DNA from: Euperipatoides rowelli
Lineage: Eukaryota; Onychophora; Udeonychophora; Euonychophora; Peripatopsidae
DNA: 15,995 bases
Assembly: GCA_003024985.2 (NCBI GenBank)
Contig: PXIH01S0003829.1
Strand: one strand, 5' to 3'
The notes beneath the pieces are model-generated. The model made no database searches. It saw only the letters and a program-made list of their open reading frames with translations, and had not been told where the DNA came from. A program made the position numbers and the translations under genes. This document shows positions 6,978 to 15,860 of this stretch, in pieces (positions within the stretch are counted from its first letter, which is position 1; every line of letters begins with the position of its first letter).

Positions 6978-7235
6978 TATTTAATTATAAAGATTTTATT
7001 ATATTAAAAATAGATACGCTAGATTTTAGTATTTTTATGGTCGAGTTTATTATTTAATTATAAAGATTTTATTATACTAAAAATAGATAGGTTCGATTTT
7101 AGTATTATTTTATGGTAGTCTTTTTTTTATTTTAAGGGTATTTTATGTTAGAGTTTATTATTATTTAATTATAAAGATTTTATTATACTAAAAATAGATA
7201 CGCTAGATTTTAGTATTATTTTATGGTAGAGTTTA
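6978..7235. repeat. Three AT-rich tandem repeats of ~73 bp
   Basis: Units start TATTTAATTATAAAGATTTT at 6978, 7051 and 7162. All contain TTATAYTAAAAATAGATA, then CGATTTTAGTAT or CTAGATTTTAGTAT and a TTTATGGT...GAGTTTA end. The middle unit carries an extra T-rich insertion of about 37 bp. No open frame. Confidence 0.85.
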
Positions 7236-8140
7236 TTTTTTTAAAGTAGATGAGACAAGTATTTTAATTTATCGATTATAAAAATTCTTTAGTATTAAAA
7301 AAATAATAACGGTATAATTTAAATGCATGTATGCTATCGTGTTTGTTTTCTATTGCAAATTTATAATGATCGGTCTTAATACCCTGAGTACCAATGTACT
7401 AAGTATGGTGAAAGGTTATAGTACAGTAAAAGATATACTATGGTAAAAGATGAGTTATGGTATTGTAGTAGTATACCATTATACATTTCTCTAATCTAAA
7501 CTTGTAAGAACTTGAATACTATATAGATTTTTTCCCTATCAAAGCTGAATCTCTCAAGCATCCTATCGATACTATCGATTATCTACACTAGATATTTTTC
7601 CTATCAAAGCTGAATCCTGCATGCACATCGGGGTCTTTGTGCATTGGAGATTCGGTGTAGCTCGAACTTTTTAAATTAATTATAAATACATCGTGAATGA
7701 TATGAAGTTAGCCCCTTTGAAAATTTCAATTGAAAATGAACGAGGCATATCTCAACATTCCTTGGAAATTGATGTTTCATTTATCATAGGTTTTCATTTA
7801 TCGTAGCTATTTGAAATAGACACGAGCGGCGGCTCTCTTCAAACGATCTTTATTAATAATCAATAATTCATATTGGAACAAAGTAGAAATACGAACACTG
7901 TAAGTAAATATACTCTGATTTCAATTTTTTTTAAAGATGTACAAATCATCAAGATTTCAATAATCTACTCCATCTTCAGATTGGTGACTCCCTTCCCCCT
8001 CCCTAAAAAACGACCTATTTTTAGTTTTATGTGTTTAAAATTAAAACAGTCGATGCTACTAACTTCAAATTTTTACTGGGGGTGTATGAAATGTCCCGGA
8101 TGTGAGGGATGACGTCGTAGTTATATAAATGGTACAAGAT
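7236..8140. other. Unassigned AT-rich stretch with a 17-bp direct repeat
   Basis: No gene recognised on either strand. CCTATCAAAGCTGAATC occurs exactly at 7535-7551 and 7600-7616, 65 bp apart. Short open frames here (for example 7873-8112 plus) have no recognisable motifs. No tRNA-like fold or mobile-element core was seen. Confidence 0.5.
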
Positions 8141-8156
8141 GTCCGCCATCTTGGAT
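8141..8156 (+). promoter_or_regulatory. YY1-like CCGCCATCTTGGAT motif, left copy
   Basis: GTCCGCCATCTTGGAT occurs here. Related copies are at 9101-9114 (AGCCATCTTGGAT) and 9132-9147 (GGCCGCCATCTTGGAT). GCCGCCATCTTG matches the known YY1 consensus on its reverse strand. The copies bracket the minisatellite region in the same orientation. They may be repeat-family sequence rather than working regulatory sites. Confidence 0.35.
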
Positions 8157-8289
8157 TTTTTTCATTTTTGTGAATTTTTGAAAAATTTGTTTTGCACATT
8201 TTTCTGCGCATCCTATTTTGTCACTTTCAGTCTGCCATTTTGAATTTTGACATCACATCCCTTATGAGTTTTATGATGTCATCCAAGAT

Positions 8290-8625
8290 GAGATTTGGAA
8301 CGAGATTTGGAACAAGATTTGGAATGAGATTTGGAGCAAGATTTGAACGAGATTTGGGACAAGATTTGTAATGAGATTTGGAACAAGATCTGGAACGAGA
8401 TTTGGAACAAGATTTGGAATGTGATTTGGAATGAGATTTGGAACCAGATTTGGAATGAGATTTGGAACAAGATTTGGAATGAGATTTGTAATGAGATTTG
8501 GAATGAGATCTGGAATGAGATTTGGAACGAGATTTGGAACAAGATTTGGAATGAGATTTGGAACGAGATTTGGAACGAGATTTGGAACAAGATTTGGAAT
8601 GAGATTTGGAACAAGGTTTGGAAAG
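8290..8625. repeat. 12-bp minisatellite, about 28 units
   Basis: Units are variants of GAGATTTGGAAC (GAG/AAG, GGAAT/GGAAC/GTAAT), with at least one 11-bp unit near 8338-8348. Because 12 is a multiple of three and the unit lacks stops, several frames stay open on both strands, giving EIWN-type and SKSH/SKSR-type repeated peptides. These are consequences of the repeat and not credible genes. Confidence 0.95.
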
Positions 8626-8660
8626 AGAACTCAAAAAATTTGAAGTGGGTGTGGCATCTA

Positions 8661-9090
8661 TCCCACATGCATCATCCTATGACATCATAGGCCCATATAT
8701 AGTTATAAAGTGAGAACGAGAGTGAGAGAAGAATCGGAATGAGAATGGGAACGAGAACAGAAATGAGAGTGACAATGAGAGTGACAATGAGAATGAGATG
8801 TCCCATCATGCATCCTAATATGATGTCATAGGCCCATATATGGGCATAAAAACAAGAACGAGTGAGAATGAGAATAGGAATGGGAATGAGAATGGGAAAA
8901 ATAGTGAGAACGAGAGTGAGATGTCCCATCATGCATCATCCTATGACATCATAGGACCATATATGGGCATAAAAACAAGAATGAGAGTGAGAATGAGAAC
9001 GAGATTGAGAATGAGAATGAGATCTCCCATAATCCATCATATTATTACTCAGAATGTATCATAATATTATGTCATAGGTCCATATATGGG
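8661..9090. repeat. Four composite modules with CArG-type palindromes separated by GAGAAY purine tracts
   Basis: Modules start at 8661, 8801, 8924 and 9025 with TCCCAYMATSCATC-like sequence. They continue with a TGACATCA or TGATGTCA core and end in CCATATATGG-type palindromes: 8693-8702 as CCATATATAG; 8834-8843 within the 14-bp palindrome GCCCATATATGGGC; 8957-8966; and 9080-9089. Between them are GAGAAYGAG/GAGAGTGA purine tracts at 8703-8800, 8853-8923 and 8976-9024. CC(A/T)6GG is the known CArG core and TGACATCA resembles bZIP sites. A regulatory role is not shown. Confidence 0.8.
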
Positions 9091-9411
9091 CATAGGATGG
9101 CAGCCATCTTGGATTTCAAACTCAAAAATTTGGCCGCCATCTTGGATGACATCAGATGGGCCAGAAACGCTGTTTATTATCTACTCAGGAAGAAATTAAT
9201 TTTAACATTAAAGAAAATGCATCTATTGTTGGCATTAATACATTGTTATTCATATTAATAAATTACTGTATGAGATTCATGGTGATTTCCACCTCATCCT
9301 GATCAGAACACAAAATCCCTATACATCGGCATAAGCCCATAATTTGAGATTTGGATTGTATACTTTGAGTTACTACCCGGTAGGTTTATTAATATATAAT
9401 ACAATTGGATA

Positions 9412-9653
9412 CCTCAGAAGCAAAGTGGTGTATGTCAATTTATCCACAAACTGAGATACAGCAGTTCAAAGTTTTTGATAGGCTGAAAATTATGTCGAGT
9501 CTACCAAATATATGATGCACTCTAGTGGATTAAATATGAATATGAGGTTCACCACTTTTCTGCAACATAAAATACATCTCAAGGTAGTATATAATTATGG
9601 GTTTAACTCAATTTTTTTTAAAAAAATTGACTTACACCACTTTGCTTCTCAGG
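9412..9653. repeat. Inverted repeat, 29-bp arms, ~184-bp loop
   Basis: Left arm 9412-9440 (CCTCAGAAGCAAAGTGGTGT then ATGTCAATT) matches the reverse complement of 9625-9653 at 27 of 29 positions. A TTCACCACTTT sequence in the loop (9548-9558) resembles the arm again. It could be a small MITE or the remains of a tandem inverted duplication. Confidence 0.7.
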
Positions 9654-9656
9654 TGT

Positions 9657-9685
9657 CCAGGGTTGAGCTTAGTGGACAACCCTGG
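9657..9685. repeat. Perfect 9-bp hairpin next to the inverted repeat
   Basis: CCAGGGTTG at 9657-9665 pairs exactly with CAACCCTGG at 9677-9685 across an 11-nt loop, four bases beyond the right arm of the 9412-9653 repeat. No U-tract or gene end makes it a credible terminator in this context. Confidence 0.6.
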
Positions 9686-10200
9686 ATTAGACCCCTAGTA
9701 ATTTGGAAGGAACTAACTTACCTGTTATCTATTTTAATATATGCTTTTTTTAAACAAATATAATTCAGATGATGAGATTTGTGTTATTGATGATTTTATT
9801 GTAATTTGATTTGTCAAAGGCACTTTTGATTTTAAAAAAAATTGCAAGTGGTGGATTTTTTTTTTTTTGCTGAGTTTATATGAAATCCAAAGTTCTTCAA
9901 GCAGATGCAAGGTAATGTGGAGTGATCTGCCTTTAAAGTGAAAAAATGTTTTTTATTTATATTTTTGTCTGGTAGTTGCACTATAGCCAAGTTGAAAATT
10001 ACACCAAAATATTTGGACCACATTTTTGATGCAGATTGGTCTGATGTCATATTTAGACCGAATAGGAATAGTGTTATTGACATCTGAGGCTGATCAATGT
10101 TTTTGTTTATTAAATAGATCAAAGTAAGACAAAGTATTGAATGAAATAGGTTCAGACCGATTCATTAATTATTGGTTATAACTTCAAAGACAATAATAAA

Positions 10201-10290
10201 TATAGAGGCAAATTTCTTCACCAATTTGGGCATTATGCCATCCAAACCAGGATGAGATCTTGTGTTTCTCAGGTTCAAGTGAGATTTTAA
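10201..10290 (-). pseudogene. LINE fragment: start of reverse transcriptase domain
   Basis: RNTRSHPGLDGIMPKLVKK is open on the minus strand and resembles the N-terminal landmark of non-LTR reverse transcriptases (K....PG.DGI....LK/VK). It lies downstream, in the minus direction, of the endonuclease fragment at 10814-11420, the order expected for one LINE. No later RT motif follows toward 9200, so this copy is truncated or too decayed to read. Confidence 0.5.
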
Positions 10291-10813
10291 AATTTTGTGT
10301 TAAGAGTAATTTCTTAATGCGAAGTAGAATTTGGCTTGTTTAGCTGAAAAATTTATGTTTAAAGTGATTAATTAGGTTTAAAGCCCTAATGTAAGTATCT
10401 GACTATGATCCTTGTTCATTGTAATTACTTAAATGGCTTCATAATGTGAAATATTTTATTGGCCAGGAGATTGGAGATTTCCAATTTGTTTAAGATCATT
10501 TTCTTAATCTATTATATTTCTGTAATTTTTGCTTTTTGAGGTTGAGTATATGTAATCTTTTATTCCCCATTGATCAATAAGTTTGCATTTAGATTCATCA
10601 ATTAGTGGAATCAGATGTAACATTGTATTCAATTTTCATGTTGATCAAATGTATATATTTTTTGCTTTCAGATATTGAATTAACAGTCTTGATTTTCTCT
10701 CAATTTACAATGATACTTTGATTCCTATGAAGGTACCTATAATAATGTCCAGTTCTCTGACCATTTTATTAATAAATTCAAGAGCAGTATGAAGGATAAA
10801 ATGAGGAGTCACC

Positions 10814-11420
10814 TTAAAACATTGTGTAATAAATAGTACATTTAGTGATGTTTAACTCAATAATACCAACATGATCAAGGATTAAGTTTACCGGGGCTTT
10901 AAATCTATCCAAATTGCACAATGGAGGAGAAATGAACATATTATAATCAATAACAGAAATAGAATGATTAGTATAATGGGTGGGAAAGTTACCTTTGTTA
11001 GTATGAGCCGCAAGATTAACTAGTAGGAATTTTTTCTAAAATAATTTACCGCGTTTTTTGTTATGGAGATTATGGATGTTAAATTCCCACTCCAAACATT
11101 CATTGAGATGGTATTGATTTTAATAGACTTATAAATTTGATAAAATAAAACAATATTTTGGGTATTACTGTGAGAACCATATAGATAAATTATTAGGAAT
11201 TGCTGTGAATATAAGAATATCCTTATGAATGTTGAGTCTTGGAATTTGCACTATTATGATAGTATCACTAGTAGGTGCATGAGGTTTAATAAGAATTAAA
11301 ATGCTTTGCACAGACTTAATATGATTATACTATGTAACACACTTTTTGTTCTTTGGTAATAAGTCTTGTTTCTTAATTGTTTGTCTCTCAAAAATACAGA
11401 AAATGTTAATTATTCACCTC
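10814..11420 (-). pseudogene. LINE apurinic/apyrimidinic-type endonuclease domain, decayed
   Basis: Between 11107 and 10814 one frame with a single TAG (11036-11038) shows the endonuclease landmarks in order: WEFNIHN (family GDFN.H), NKKRGKLF, NFPTHYTNHSISVIDYNMFI (family T......S.IDY...S), and LDHVGIIELNIT (family SDH.PI). Upstream pieces KPHAPTSDTIIIVQIPRLN and LIFTAIPNNL (about 11180-11300) suit the preceding part. The domain nicks target DNA in non-LTR retrotransposition. Catalytic positions are partly altered (GD to WE; SDH to LDH), so it is inactive. The clade cannot be fixed; it fits the CR1/Jockey/I group. Confidence 0.65.
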
Positions 11421-11588
11421 AAACTTTGCTTTTGTGACCAGGACATTGATATTTTGAAATTCACCTATTTTCTTCTACACTAAGTGAAAAAACAACATAT
11501 GTATTAAAATTAACATATAAAACTATACAAATCTGACCACAAAAGAATTAGAAATGAGTAGCTTTAAATTCACAAATATACAGAAAGC

Positions 11589-12960
11589 TTATTCACGAAT
11601 CAGCCCCCAGATGTAGTCTCCAAGCATGTTTTCATTATATTGTCCTTGAAAGTGGTGTGCTTGTCTTGCTCCTTCGAGTACAATCTCATGTTCTTATTAA
11701 ATTATTAAGATGAGCATCAATAATATGGACTTTGAGGGAAATCCTGCAGCCCATTGTGCCAAAGTTCTTCACCAAAGTCTCAACCAGCTCTACATAGTTT
11801 TCAGCCTTTTGATTGCCCATGAGACCTTGAACCACTGTAATAAACTGGTTCAAGCAGCTTCATCCTTCTGAGCAAGTATTTTTGCTAATTCCTTGTACTA
11901 CAGAATCTTCTTTATCACTGGTCCTACAAAACAATTGCTTTGACCATTGTCTCAGACAGCTTAGGGAAGAAATTTTGAATGTACTTGAAGGCTGCCAAAT
12001 TGGTATCTAAAACTCTAACAAATTATTTCATAAGGCCCAACTTTACATGTAGTGGAAACATCAGCATCTTCCTGAAATCCACCAGTGGCCTCCACTTGAC
12101 ATTATTTGTTCCTACACATACCCATGTCCACTGTGACCAGTCTTGTCTGTTGTTGTGCACCTTAGTGTTCCAGCTGTCCCAAAGGCAAGGAAAGCAGAGA
12201 AACTTGGTAAAAATTATTCTTTTGAATGTCTCCATTGACCTTCCATCCATACTCATCAGATTTCAAGGCTTCTAGCAAGATCTTGATTCTGTTGTAATAT
12301 TATCTTTGAGTTGCACTGAATGAACCAGAGTAAGAAATGGTTACATGTTACCATACTGGAGCAACACAGCTTTAGGTAGCTTTGATAATCTGTCAATGAA
12401 AAAGCACCATTTTCTTGTGTTCAAGGCAATTCCAGCCCAGTTAAACAAACAATTACATTGTGGCAGAAGCATAGACCATATTGACAGCCAAAAAGCTGGA
12501 AAAAGATGGGTGGCACTTTCTCTGATCTGCAACTTGCATCCAACATACTTTATGTCAAACGCTCAACATTTGACTTGGTAAGACCAAGATCTCTGATCAA
12601 GTTGTTGAGGTTTTTTGGTTGGGGTAGTATGAGTTTCTCTCCTAAGCTGTAAAATCTGGATCTGCAATGTCTGCTTCATTCTGTGAATTGCTGCTCTCTT
12701 CTGAAGATGGCTGCTCTCTCTGTGGAGGTGTGGACATGGGAACTCTAGGAAATATCACAATGGATGAAGGAAGGTTTGGATACAAGATAGCAGTGCATTG
12801 TTTCCAGTCCAACATCTGGAAGGGTCCAGCATGCCACTTGAGTGATCAGTGGGTTCCTTCCAAATTTTTGGGATAGTGAACTTCATAGTTATCTTTTCCC
12901 CTCTGTAATATCCTGCACAGAACATTAGAATATAAATAAATTTATTGAAACCATTTTGAT
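11589..12960 (-). pseudogene. Remnant of an uncharacterised, repeat-amplified animal protein family
   Basis: Collinear fragments in several frames, from high to low coordinates: KFTIPKIWKEPTDHSS (about 12840-12960); YPNLPSSIVIFPRVP and NEADIADPDF (12642-12782); LNNLIRDLGLTKSNVERL (12550-12612); KWCFFIDRLSKLPKAVLLQY (12341-12430); CFPCLWDSWNTKVHNNRQDW, NNVKWRPLVDFRK and PLHVKLGLMK (12023-12256); AAFKYIQNFFPKLSE (11930-12002); MGNQKAENYVELVETLVKN and GCRISLKVHIIDAHL (11686-11847); DYIWGLIRE plus stop at 11589. I know these landmarks (W.EP.DH; YPN.PSA; EWRLFIDSSK.SLKAVLLHNGN; PLHIKLGLMK; ENY.ELV) from a family found in many copies in arthropod and cnidarian genomes and usually labelled only 'uncharacterized protein'. 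Its copy number suggests a mobile-element origin; its reaction is unknown to me. Every block is separated by frameshifts or stops. Confidence 0.7.
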
Positions 12961-13574
12961 GTGTAAGCCTTGCAATAATTTTCATATAAAATCCCACAAT
13001 CTAAGCAAGCAACATACTGATAACAATAAATGAAAAATAAGAAAAATAAAAAGAATAAAATAAAAATGTTAAAAAATAAATATCCATATTGTCCATCTAC
13101 ACTATAGTAGTTTATAATACTAGAAAGTTCCCAAAGTTACATTCAGTATATTTAGTACTGAAGTATCAGCAATGTCCTGGAAAATACAAACATTTCAAAC
13201 CTCACTGTCCTGATCACAAAAGCAAAGTTTGTGGGAAATAATTGGTATTTTCTATACTCTTGTGTCATAGGCAATTAGAAAATACAAACACAAGGACAAA
13301 CAAAAAGTTCAAATTTGTTGACTAGTGTTGCCTGAGAACATGTTATATCTATTATTATGAAGGAAAAGTCTTACATGATAGTAGCAATCTCCATATATCT
13401 ATTATTATCATTCTTATTCTATAACATTATACAGACAATTTAAAATTAATTATTATCCCTTTTAGATGTAGGAAATTATTACACAATGAATAAAATTTAT
13501 AAAATGTAGATAAAAATCTAAGAAGATACATTTAAGAGATATTTAAGAGTTTCAATGCATACATTAATAGAGAA
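12961..13574. other. AT-rich spacer without recognisable genes
   Basis: A/T-rich, with a run of AAAATAAA-like sequence at about 13025-13080. No coding motif, RNA fold or repeat was recognised. It separates the uncharacterised-family remnant from the C-terminus of the LINE reverse transcriptase. Confidence 0.6.
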
Positions 13575-14792
13575 TTTGTGTATCTTTTCATTTTAGAATA
13601 TGGAATAAATTTGTCAGAGTTTCTAGTTATTCTGTTAGATACCATGTTTAGGGGAAAGAAAATGAGAGAAATTATTAAACAAAAAGTATTTTTTGAATTT
13701 CAGAGACATGCCATTCCTTTTGTCAGAAAAAGACTTCAAACCCATTTGAGTCAAAGCTAAATCATTACTAGTAAATTTTTGGCCCATTATTACTCTCACA
13801 GCCAACATTTGAACTTTTTCAATTTTGGATATTTGTTTTTTGTTTAAGGCAGGATTTCACACAGGTGCACAATATTCAACCTCTGATCTTATATACGATA
13901 TATGTCATAATCATAAGTTGATGATAAGCGCCTAATCTTTTTATTTTATAAAGCAAAAACATTAATTGATTAGATATTTTGGTCATAGATTCAACCTGAA
14001 TTTTCCACTATAGGTCTTCTCAAGATTTTTAAATTCACACCTACAATGGTTATTTGGGGATGAATTTTATTTTTCTGAAAACCATGGTTAATCACACAAC
14101 GCATTCCAGGATTCAAAGGCATGTTTATCGCATTATCTTGATTGGGAATGGAGTTGGCTATTTCCTAGAAGAAACTGTAGTTCGTATGGCTGACAACACA
14201 GGTTATAATAAGTTCATCCATGAATTTGAGGTGGAATTGACAGTTTTCAGCAATGGAGTTCACCATTATGACAAATATTATACCATCAAGTAAAGACACA
14301 TGAGGTACACTGTTAGAAAATTAAAAACTAATCGATGATTGATTCAGTTTATCATCTTCTGAGTATGACCTCTCAGGAAAGATCCAATCTAATAGACAAC
14401 CGGTGAATAACGATAAAGGTTTTTAGCTTTTCTATAAAGATGTTGTGGTCAACATTGTCATAAGCTTTTGAAAAGTCTGTGATGATTGAACAAATAGAAT
14501 TAGAATGATTTTCCAGCTTTCCGTTACTCTCTATATAAATTGCAAGGTATTATAATTATAATCTCTTCAGGATACCACAAAATTGGTAGGAATCCAATTG
14601 AGAGATTAAGTCATTGATGATTATGAAGATATATTTTTCACAAATTCTTCCATGGGGAGATGACATTAAAATTGGACAAATTTGATATGGTTCAGTAGGA
14701 GATGAAGACTTAGGTATTGGCACCAAAACTGAACTCTTCCAATAGTGATAGATTTTACAAAGATGTAACAGCACTGGAAAGTTTAAGTGCAA
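13575..14792 (-). pseudogene. LINE reverse transcriptase, CR1/Jockey/I-type, decayed
   Basis: Motifs occur in the correct minus-strand order. WKSSVLVPIPKSSSPTEPYQ and GRICEKYIF (14556-14792) are the RT 1-2 region. ITDFSKAYDNVDHNIFIEKL (about 14425-14485) is motif A, with its aspartate codon at 14475-14477. VPHVSLLDGIIF...MVNSIAEN then FHLKFMDE (14165-14308) cover motifs B and C, with the usual YxDD/FVDD reading FMDE at 14213-14224. The C-terminal part has SEVEYCAPV, a TGA at 13857-13859 where the family has tryptophan, NPALNKKQISKIEKVQMLAV and LTQMGLKSFSDKR (13635-13895), then a shifted tail ending near 13575. The enzyme copies element RNA into DNA. Multiple frameshifts and an altered catalytic motif make it inactive. 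An opposite-strand frame at 14054-14293 is a by-product. Confidence 0.82.
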
Positions 14793-14923
14793 ATTGTGAC
14801 TAAATATAAGGGGGAATAAATTCAGGGGATATTACAAATCTAGAATTCATCTTTCTCATGCAAAGAAGAAAAAAGTTTATTACTTCTAATATGATTTAGA
14901 TTTTGATCTATTAGGAAATGATA

Positions 14924-15055
14924 TTACTGAATTATTTCAGTTTTTATAACCTGTAAATTATTTGATTGGGTGGTGAATCTTAGAGGATCCCAATTCCAGC
15001 ATTTCATGTTATTTGCAGCTGCTAGAAAATCAAGAAGAATTTCTTCTGAATATTC
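14924..15055 (-). pseudogene. LINE linker fragment, 44 codons
   Basis: One frame stays open with EYSEEILLDFLAAANNMKCW followed by NWDPLRFTTQSNNLQVIKTE. It lies upstream of the RT block in the minus direction, where a LINE carries the endonuclease-RT linker. I do not recognise specific motifs, so the assignment rests on position and orientation. Confidence 0.35.
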
Positions 15056-15496
15056 AGTGACAAGCAAAATACCTAGCCATTATTCTGTAGAGTATTGTCA
15101 TGAGTTAAGTATTCACAGTGGTCATTAGAATAATCTAGATCACTAGAAGAGTTGGATCAAGAATGTAGGTAATTGTTCATCTACATATTTTTGTGAGTGT
15201 TTGGATTTTCAAATTATCAAGTGTACAACTTTACAGATGATAACTTTTAGGGTGGTATTCATCTGAGAATTGTTTTTATATAGTTTTCTTTTTATTGGTA
15301 AATTTATTATAGTCTTTAGGTGCAGTGGGGTAGGCAAAGATGCCACCCCACTCTCATCCTAATCTTTCTCAAATCATGGGGTTAGGTTATTTATTAGAAT
15401 GATATATTAATTCACTTAAAACATATTTTTCCACTGTTCCAATAGAATGTGATTCATTTTCAGTTTTGAATATGTGTTAAGTCAAGCCTATATCAG
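15056..15496. other. Unassigned stretch between LINE ORF1 and ORF2 remnants
   Basis: No open frame of useful length on either strand. A LINE would hold the endonuclease domain here, but only about 440 bp lie between the ORF1-like and linker-like pieces, less than a complete domain needs. None of its landmarks is visible, so it is deleted or unreadable. Confidence 0.45.
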
Positions 15497-15860
15497 TCAG
15501 CACTGATTGTAAAGGGGCTTCCTTAGTCTTACAAGTGTTACTAAACTCTTGATGTACAACATTATCAGTATTGACACTATTATGCAGATCCTGAGGAATT
15601 TGCAAGTTGGATGTTGATAAATTGTTGACAGTGACTCAAAAATTGTATCATCCTGAGCCCTTTTCAAAATTTCTAGCCAGTCCACTTTTTTCAACTCCAA
15701 TTTGGCTGCATGTGAAGTTTTTAAAGTGTGAGAGGCTGGCTTAATAAGCCTTGCACTTAGAACAAAATTTCAAAGGGTGTGTGGAGATCAGATGGTCCAA
15801 TCTTTCACATCTAAAACAGATGTAAAGTAGTCTATGAGCTGGATACCTGAAAGTAGACCA
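15497..15860 (-). pseudogene. LINE ORF1 (gag-like) remnant with zinc knuckle
   Basis: At 15741-15818 one frame reads CFRCERLDHLISTHPLKFCS followed by KCKAY and a stop. CX2CX4H matches a retroelement gag zinc knuckle, followed by a CSKC start of a second one. The fourth ligand of the first knuckle is histidine rather than cysteine. Gag-like ORF1 proteins bind element RNA. In another frame 15497-15700 continues with KVDWLEILKRAQDDTIFESL, a helical-looking segment suited to the ORF1 tail. The fragment lies upstream of the RT block on the same strand, as in CR1/Jockey/I-type LINEs, and may extend past the right edge of the window. Confidence 0.55.

Larger units (their letters stand above)
8274..9154. 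mobile_element. Foldback/MITE-like element with perfect 17-bp terminal inverted repeats
   Basis: TGATGTCATCCAAGATG at 8274-8290 is the exact reverse complement of CATCTTGGATGACATCA at 9138-9154. The 881-bp interval encodes nothing recognisable and is filled by a 12-bp minisatellite (8290-8625) and purine-rich modules (8661-9090). Terminal inverted repeats enclosing arrays of short repeats resemble foldback-type or satellite-bearing non-autonomous DNA transposons. I found no clear target-site duplication at these borders, so mobility is inferred only from the inverted ends. Confidence 0.45.
9155..10200. other. Non-coding stretch with a small inverted repeat and hairpin
   Basis: AT-rich sequence with homopolymer T/A runs (9604-9626, 9834-9870). 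An open frame at 9832-10122 on the minus strand has no motif I recognise, although it lies directly downstream of the LINE remnant and could be its decayed continuation. The plus-strand frame at 9512-9763 overlaps the inverted repeat and is not credible. Confidence 0.5.

Noticed and set aside
8227-8690. Long open frames on both strands encoding SKSHSKSR-, FQISFQIL-, EIWNKIWN- and RFGTRFGM-type repeats
   Set aside because: All arise from the stop-free 12-bp minisatellite; SR-like composition is a by-product of the repeat unit.
9657-9685. Hairpin as a transcription terminator
   Set aside because: No adjacent gene end or U-tract, and the context is eukaryotic repeat DNA.
9512-9763. Plus-strand frame of 83 codons
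   Set aside because: It spans the loop, the right arm and the hairpin of the inverted repeat and contains no known motif.
11979-12581. Plus-strand open frames of 78-98 codons
   Set aside because: They are antisense to the uncharacterised-family remnant, whose minus-strand fragments carry recognisable landmarks.
14054-14293. Plus-strand open frame of 79 codons
   Set aside because: Antisense to RT motifs B and C of the LINE remnant.
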